Source: Actinomycetes bacterium (lineage in GTDB: Bacteria > Actinomycetota > Thermoleophilia > Gaiellales > Gaiellaceae). From it: DNA of 10,460 nt. Location of the stretch: the NCBI GenBank assembly GCA_025350775.1, contig JANXXF010000257.1:1-10460 (forward strand), read 5' to 3'. Of this stretch, positions 6,775 through 10,460 are shown one piece after another. The translations under genes and the position numbers were made by a program. How positions within the stretch are numbered: position 1 is the stretch's first letter; every line of letters starts with the position of its first letter. The notes under the pieces are model-generated. The model was not told the origin of the DNA and made no database searches. It saw only the letters and a list, made by a program, of their open reading frames with translations.

Positions 6775-8859
6775 CTAGCCCTGCGTCGGCTTGGCTGCGC
6801 CGGGCCGTCCGCCCGGGAGCGGCCGTCCGCCCGGAGGCTGCCGTCCGCCCGGAGGCTGCCGCGTAACGTTGGTCGTCGCGGGCCGGATCACCGTGCGCGT
6901 CGGCGGGGTGACCGCCGCTCGCGTCGTCGTCGGCAGGGTGACGGTGCGGGTCGGCCGGATCCGCGTGGCCGTGCCGGGCTTGACGGTGGTGATCACCGGG
7001 GTCGTCCTGCCGATCTTCGCCTTGACGGTGAGAGGGGTGCCGTCGACGGTGCAGTTATTCGTGTTCGTCACCTCGGTCACGGTGTCGGGCTGGTCGGCGC
7101 AGGCGATCAGGTTGTACGTGCCGGCCCTCGTGTCTGTCGGCATCAGCGCCTTCACGAGCAGCGCGTCGCTGTCGCTGGCTGCGATCGACGGCGTGTCGTG
7201 GGCCTCCGCGAGCAGGATGTCGCCATCGCTCTGCTCGGTATCGGTGCTCAGGTAGTAGCGGGTCTTCGTCACAGCCGCTGAGCCCGACCCGACGTTGCGC
7301 GTCGTGTCGCCGATCCAGACGATCCCGTTGGTGCTGTCGAAGAGGTGGGCGAGCTTCTCGACGACGAGGTCGGCGCAGCCGTCGCGTTCACGGCCGAACC
7401 AGACGTAGCGCGGCTGCGAGCTGGAGAAGTAGTCGTTGCTGACGTGGGTGAACACGCCGGCCTGCCACGTGTTGCTGCAGCCGTCGAAGCGCACGGTCGT
7501 GCCGTAGTCGCCGTAGACGTCCTCGTCGACCGTGTCGGTGGAGGAGGCGATGCCGTGCATCGTCAGCGAGCTCCAGCTCGGGTCGACGTCGTCGACGATG
7601 AACGCGCGTGCCCGCGGGTACTCACCGCCGCCGATCCGGTACATCGTCCCTGCGACGTCACCGCGGTTGTTGACGCCCATCGCCGGCCAGCCCCAGGCGT
7701 AGGAGTCGTTGTAGATGATCGGCTCCTCCTGCAGCTTGAGGTCGGACGTGCGGAAGATCGCGCCCTGGACGTGGGGGAAGGAGTAGCCGTCGCCCTGCGC
7801 CACGTTCCAGAACCAGCCGACCTTGCCGTTGCCCGTCCAGCCGGTGACGATCCGGCCGCCCATGTTCTTGCACGGGTTATTGCCATCGGGGGTCGGGCAG
7901 CTTGCAGTGGTGCCGGTGTGGTAGTTCGTGATGTCCTTGTCGGTCACGTCGACCGAGGTGGAGGAGTCGGTGGCGGTGTAGATCCGGAGCTCGCTGTTGG
8001 CATTGCCGGCGTGCGTGCCCCAGTACATCGTGCTGCCTGCGCCCTGGACGAGCCCGTCGCCGTAGTCGCCGGTCTTGAGGGACTGGAAGCCGCTCTCGAG
8101 CGTGCAGTTCCCGTCCGTCATGTCGTCGAGCTTGATCCGCCACACCGCGGAGCCCTGGAGTTTGGCAGTGTCATCGGCGGGGAGCGAGTAGACGTTGATC
8201 GTCCCGTACAGCCACTCGTCCGAGTTCTGCATGGTCGAGAAGTCCATCCAGACCATGCCGCTGTAGCCGAAGTCGGCAGCCTTGAAGTCGTAGATGCAGC
8301 AGCGATTCGTGTCCTCCGGCGTCGCGAGGTCGCTCTTGCCGCCATAGGTGGCGAGGCGGATCGTGCTGTCGGCGTCGTCCGCGTAGTACTGCAGGAGCCA
8401 GACGACGAGCTCGTTGCCGTCCTCGTCCGAGGCGTTGACGAGCTGGTCGCAGCAGAAGCCGCCGTCGGTCTGCTCGCTCGACGCGACGCTGCCGCTGCCG
8501 TCCGCGTCGTCGAGCAGGAAGGGATCGACGTAGCGAAAGCTGATGCCGTTGTCGATCGAGATGGCCGCATACTTGTTGCCGGTGTAGAAGATGACGTCAC
8601 GGTCGTTCCCGACCGACGGCTCGTTCTTGCCCGAGCTCGTGTCGGTGATCGTGATCGACTGGTTGCGGAAGAAGGTGAAGTCGGTGTCGGCGCGGGCTGC
8701 GGCAGTTGCCTGCACGGTGCGCGGAACGGTCGCGCGGCCGACGCGGGTGCCCTGGCCGAGGCCCTTGAAGGAGGGCAGCGCCTTCCCCTCGAGCGGCGTG
8801 GCGCGGCCGAGGCGGTCGAGCTTGAGGGCGTCACTGCCGTCGAGCACCAGACGCTTCAC
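6775..8859 (-). CDS. Large secreted Asp-box/CARDB protein, main part (frame-split from its signal peptide)
   Basis: 694-residue open frame (from a GTG at 8859) that looks like the body of an exported protein. An Asp-box, SIDNGISF (residues 101-108: S-x-D-x-G-x-x-F), suggests a sialidase-like beta-propeller at the N-terminal side; several vicinal Cys pairs (FCCDQL, RCCIYDF) and many Asp/Gly/Thr/Trp/Tyr residues fit an extracellular fold. Residues about 527-613 (TKTRYYLSTDT... LIACADQPDTVTEVTNTNNCTV) match a CARDB domain, with its usual Cys pair. Residues 616-694 form a Thr/Pro/Arg-rich tail ending in three PGGR repeats; there is no LPxTG or final membrane span. The ORF itself has no signal peptide, and no ribosome-binding site precedes 8859. 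The upstream ORF supplies a signal peptide one base out of frame. Role unknown: adhesion or polymer binding is an inference from the domains. It lies antisense to the ftsH/fol direction. Confidence 0.82.
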   Translation of the reverse strand: MKRLVLDGSDALKLDRLGRATPLEGKALPSFKGLGQGTRVGRATVPRTVQATAAARADTDFTFFRNQSITITDTSSGKNEPSVGNDRDVIFYTGNKYAAISIDNGISFRYVDPFLLDDADGSGSVASSEQTDGGFCCDQLVNASDEDGNELVVWLLQYYADDADSTIRLATYGGKSDLATPEDTNRCCIYDFKAADFGYSGMVWMDFSTMQNSDEWLYGTINVYSLPADDTAKLQGSAVWRIKLDDMTDGNCTLESGFQSLKTGDYGDGLVQGAGSTMYWGTHAGNANSELRIYTATDSSTSVDVTDKDITNYHTGTTASCPTPDGNNPCKNMGGRIVTGWTGNGKVGWFWNVAQGDGYSFPHVQGAIFRTSDLKLQEEPIIYNDSYAWGWPAMGVNNRGDVAGTMYRIGGGEYPRARAFIVDDVDPSWSSLTMHGIASSTDTVDEDVYGDYGTTVRFDGCSNTWQAGVFTHVSNDYFSSSQPRYVWFGRERDGCADLVVEKLAHLFDSTNGIVWIGDTTRNVGSGSAAVTKTRYYLSTDTEQSDGDILLAEAHDTPSIAASDSDALLVKALMPTDTRAGTYNLIACADQPDTVTEVTNTNNCTVDGTPLTVKAKIGRTTPVITTVKPGTATRIRPTRTVTLPTTTRAAVTPPTRTVIRPATTNVTRQPPGGRQPPGGRPLPGGRPGAAKPTQG
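6806..6859. repeat. 18-bp tandem repeat, three copies, coding for PPGGRQ-type units
   Basis: Three 18-base units begin at 6806, 6824 and 6842 (consensus CGTCCGCCCGGAGGCTGC; the first is slightly diverged). On the minus strand they encode the C-terminal GGRQPP-type repeats of the large secreted protein. They are in-frame and suited to copy-number variation without breaking the gene. Confidence 0.8.
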
Positions 8860-9130
8860 GGCCGGCCGGCCGGACGCCGGGGCCGAGCGACTTGGCTGCG
8901 ATCTCGAACTCCTTCGTCTGCTCGTCGCGGCGGGGGCCCTGGAAGCGCGGCGGCCGGGTGAGCAGCTTCGCGATGCTCAGCCGGCCCTGCACGGCCGGGT
9001 GCGATTCGAAGGGCACGGCCGTCGTGCGGGCCGCACGCTGGGTGCCGTGGCCGGCGAAGGTCGCTCCGGTGAGAGCGATCACTGCCGCGCTGCCGAGAAG
9101 GGCTGAGAGGATGACCGTTTGCCTGCGCAT
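8831..9130 (-). CDS. Signal-peptide N-terminal part of the large secreted protein
   Basis: 99 codons from the ATG at 9130. The start is a classical Sec signal peptide: MRRQT, a hydrophobic core (VILSALLGSAAVIAL) and a cleavage-like TGATFA. A proline/arginine-rich linker follows (LLTRPPRFQGPRRDEQTKEFEIAAKSLG). The frame then runs through the GGCC repeat and stops at 8831 after a nonsense-looking REASGARRQ tail. In the +1 frame, immediately after the repeat, the 694-residue ORF begins. Deleting one 4-base repeat unit would join the two as 783 residues. I therefore read this as the 5' part of the same gene. An in-frame GTG at 9166 would put 12 extra residues before the signal peptide, so 9130 is preferred. 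Divergent from folP, sharing a 68-base gap. Confidence 0.7.
   Translation of the reverse strand: MRRQTVILSALLGSAAVIALTGATFAGHGTQRAARTTAVPFESHPAVQGRLSIAKLLTRPPRFQGPRRDEQTKEFEIAAKSLGPGVRPAGREASGARRQ
8860..8873. repeat. GGCC tetranucleotide repeat at the frame break
   Basis: 3.5 copies of a four-base unit (GGCCGGCCGGCCGG) exactly where the signal-peptide frame and the main frame of the secreted protein have to be joined. One unit fewer gives a continuous reading through ...LGPGVRPA-VKRLVLDG... . Tetranucleotide repeats slip during replication and are used for phase variation elsewhere; three to four units is short for that. Confidence 0.8.
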
Positions 9131-9184
9131 GCCGCGAGCGTTGCACCTTCGGCCCTGGCTGTCCACCTGTGTTTGCGAGGCCCT

Positions 9185-9190
9185 TACACT
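9185..9190 (+). promoter_or_regulatory. Possible -10 box for a leaderless folP transcript
   Basis: TACACT ends 8 bases before the folP ATG at 9199, and the 20 bases before that ATG contain no Shine-Dalgarno sequence. Both facts suit a leaderless mRNA. No -35 box is evident. The promoter of the divergent secreted-protein gene should lie in the same 9131-9198 gap but is not recognisable. Confidence 0.35.
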
Positions 9191-9198
9191 TGCTGCCG

Positions 9199-10017
9199 AT
9201 GACTGCCGCCCACAGTCGCTTCCCCCGCCCCTCGCTGATGGGCGTCGTCAACGCGACGCCCGACTCGTTCAGCGACGGCGGAGCGTTCCACGACCCGGAC
9301 GCAGCCGCGGCACGGGTGCGCGAGCTCGTCGCCGACGGCGCCTCGATCGTCGACCTCGGTGGCGAGTCGACGCGGCCCGGCTCGGAGCCGGTGACGCTCG
9401 CTGAGGAGCTGCGTCGGGTGGTGCCCGTGCTGGAGCGGCTGGGCGGCGTGGCGCCGGTCTCGATCGACACCTGCAAGGCGGAGGTGGCGCGAGTGGCGCT
9501 CGCGCTCGGGGCCGAGCTCGTGAACGACGTCACCGCGCTGCGCGCCGATCCGGCGATGGTCGAGGTGGTGGCCGAGGCCGGCTGCCTCGTCTGCCTCATG
9601 CACATGCAGGGCACCCCGCTGACGATGCAGGTGGCACCCCGTTACGGCGATGTCGTCTCGGAGGTCGTCGCCTTTCTCGAGGAGCGGCTCGCCTTCTGCG
9701 TGGCCGCCGGCATCCCCGAGGAGCGCGTCATCCTCGACCCCGGCATCGGCTTCGGCAAGACACACGAGCACAACCTGGCGCTGGTGCGCGGGCTGGGCAG
9801 CGTTGTCGCGATCGGCCGGCCGGTGCTCGTCGGCCTGTCGCGGAAGTCGCTGCTCGGCCGGCTGCTCGGCGAGGGGGCGCCGCTGCGCGGGACGGACGCT
9901 GCCTCGGTGGGCGCGGCCGCCTTCGCCCTGGCGCAGGGCGCCACGCTCTTCCGGGTGCACGACGTCCGCTTCCATGCCGACGCGTTGACCGTCGCCGCGC
10001 TGCTGGCCGGCGGGTAG
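9199..10017 (+). CDS. folP: Dihydropteroate synthase
   Basis: Condenses 6-hydroxymethyl-7,8-dihydropterin pyrophosphate with p-aminobenzoate to 7,8-dihydropteroate; cytosolic folate synthesis and the target of sulfonamides. The 272-residue protein contains all the family's loops in order: GVVNATPDSFSDGG (loop 1), IVDLGGESTRPGSEPV (loop 2), SIDTCKAEVARVAL, LVNDVTALRADP, LMHMQGTP, ILDPGIGFGKTHEHN, GLSRKSLLGRL, and the C-terminal RVHDV. The ATG at 9199 is chosen over an in-frame upstream GTG at 9169 because the conserved strand begins 13 residues later and a -10-like box lies just before it. It begins the folP-folB-folK run: 9 bases separate it from folB. In mycobacteria folE precedes it; here a divergent secreted-protein gene does. 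Confidence 0.97.
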   Translation: MTAAHSRFPRPSLMGVVNATPDSFSDGGAFHDPDAAAARVRELVADGASIVDLGGESTRPGSEPVTLAEELRRVVPVLERLGGVAPVSIDTCKAEVARVALALGAELVNDVTALRADPAMVEVVAEAGCLVCLMHMQGTPLTMQVAPRYGDVVSEVVAFLEERLAFCVAAGIPEERVILDPGIGFGKTHEHNLALVRGLGSVVAIGRPVLVGLSRKSLLGRLLGEGAPLRGTDAASVGAAAFALAQGATLFRVHDVRFHADALTVAALLAGG

Positions 10018-10026
10018 CGTGGAGCC

Positions 10027-10383
10027 GTGATCCGCGTCGAGCTCCACAGCCTCGAGGTGTACGGCTTCCACGGTGTCGAGGAGCATGAGCGCCGCGACGG
10101 GCAGCCGTTCCTCTACGACATCGAGCTGGAGCTCGCCGAGGAGCCGGCCACCGACCGCATCGGCTCGACGATCGACTACCGGGCGGTTGCGGAGGTCGTG
10201 CGCCGGGTCTCGGACGAGCGGCCGCTGCAGCTGCTGGAGTCGCTCGCGGCGCGGGTGGCCGACGCGCTGCTCGCCGCGTTCGCCTCGGCCGACGTGGTGC
10301 GCGTTCGCGCGTGCAAGCCCAACGTACACATCGAGGGCTTCAGCCTCGCCTACTCGGCGGCCGCCGTCGAGCGCCGGCGCTAG
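10027..10383 (+). CDS. folB: Dihydroneopterin aldolase
   Basis: Converts 7,8-dihydroneopterin to 6-hydroxymethyl-7,8-dihydropterin and glycolaldehyde; octameric, cytosolic. The 118-residue product matches the family length and motifs: LEVYGFHGVEEHERRDGQPF with the active-site Glu, then DIELEL, STIDYRAVAEVV, RPLQLLESLAARVADALL, and VRVRACKPNVHIEGFS with the catalytic Lys. An insertion of Ala-Cys before the KP dipeptide (families usually read VRVxKP) is a minor oddity. The GTG start follows GGAG (10021-10024) with very short spacing. It lies 9 bases after folP and 4 bases before folK, so the three are almost certainly one transcript. Its product is the substrate of FolK, whose product feeds FolP. 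Confidence 0.95.
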   Translation: MIRVELHSLEVYGFHGVEEHERRDGQPFLYDIELELAEEPATDRIGSTIDYRAVAEVVRRVSDERPLQLLESLAARVADALLAAFASADVVRVRACKPNVHIEGFSLAYSAAAVERRR

Positions 10384-10387
10384 CGCC

Positions 10388-10460
10388 GTGCGCGCGTACA
10401 TCGGCCTGGGCGGCAACCTCGGCGATCGCGAGGCCACGCTGCGCGCCGCCGTGGAGCTGC
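10388..10460 (+). CDS. folK: 6-hydroxymethyl-7,8-dihydropterin pyrophosphokinase, N-terminal fragment
   Basis: Starts at GTG 4 bases after the folB stop and runs off the right edge. The 24 visible codons read VRAYIGLGGNLGDREATL and onwards, matching the HPPK N-terminus (usually AYIGLGSNLGDR; Ser is Gly here). The enzyme pyrophosphorylates the pterin made by FolB for use by FolP. Identity is secure from the motif and the position; nothing can be said of the rest. Confidence 0.9.
   Translation, partial: MRAYIGLGGNLGDREATLRAAVEL

Noticed and set aside
6905..6960. LPTTT in the tail of the secreted protein as a sortase signal
   Set aside because: The motif is not LPxTG, and no hydrophobic span or basic C-terminal end follows it.
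6553..7281. 242-codon plus-strand frame after ftsH
   Set aside because: Overlaps both minus-strand secreted ORFs and degenerates into Arg-rich low complexity; no start context.
7345..8961. 538-codon plus-strand frame opposite the secreted protein
   Set aside because: Val/Ala/Asp/Arg-rich shadow; the minus strand carries the CARDB and Asp-box motifs and a normal amino acid composition.
9169..9198. Upstream GTG start for folP at 9169
   Set aside because: It would add ten non-conserved residues across the -10-like box; the ATG at 9199 fits the family N-terminus.
9184..10437. 417-codon minus-strand frame across folP and folB
   Set aside because: Antisense to two fully motif-supported genes; Arg/His/Asp-rich without domains.

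Overview
The window is about 70% G+C and reads like an actinobacterial chromosome: GTG starts are common, genes overlap by ATGA, and the tilS-hpt-ftsH-folP-folB-folK order is the conserved neighbourhood of that phylum. A deep lineage such as Thermoleophilia/Gaiellales is a guess. No tRNA, rRNA, CRISPR array, integrase or transposase gene is visible.

Layout: (1) 1-1553, minus strand: deoD (purine nucleoside phosphorylase) followed by a lipid/diacylglycerol kinase-family gene that runs off the left edge and has no normal start codon. (2) 1600-4134, plus strand: a tightly packed run of a GNAT acetyltransferase, a 38-residue membrane peptide, tilS and hpt, with ATGA overlaps at the last two junctions. 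(3) 4131-4361: a 221-bp element with inverted-repeat ends flanked by a 5-bp direct repeat, looking like a small non-autonomous transposon (MITE) inserted exactly at the hpt stop codon and now lying between hpt and ftsH. (4) 4424-6385: ftsH, complete, with a proline-rich tail. (5) 6426-9130, minus strand: a secreted-protein cassette. The large protein (Asp-box repeat, CARDB domain, Thr/Pro tail) is split into a signal-peptide ORF and a main ORF by a +1 frame offset located exactly at a GGCC tetranucleotide repeat; removing one 4-bp unit gives one continuous 783-residue secreted protein. A small Ala/Pro-rich secreted-type ORF follows. (6) 9199-10460, plus strand: folP, folB and the start of folK.

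Functionally, the plus-strand backbone combines tRNA(Ile2) lysidine synthesis, purine salvage (Hpt, with DeoD on the other strand), membrane proteolysis (FtsH) and three consecutive folate-biosynthesis genes. folE, which lies between ftsH and folP in mycobacteria, is not there; the minus-strand secreted cassette occupies that place.

The most interesting points are the MITE-like element, the repeat-associated frame break in the secreted protein, and the insertion of that unfamiliar secreted cassette inside a housekeeping cluster.
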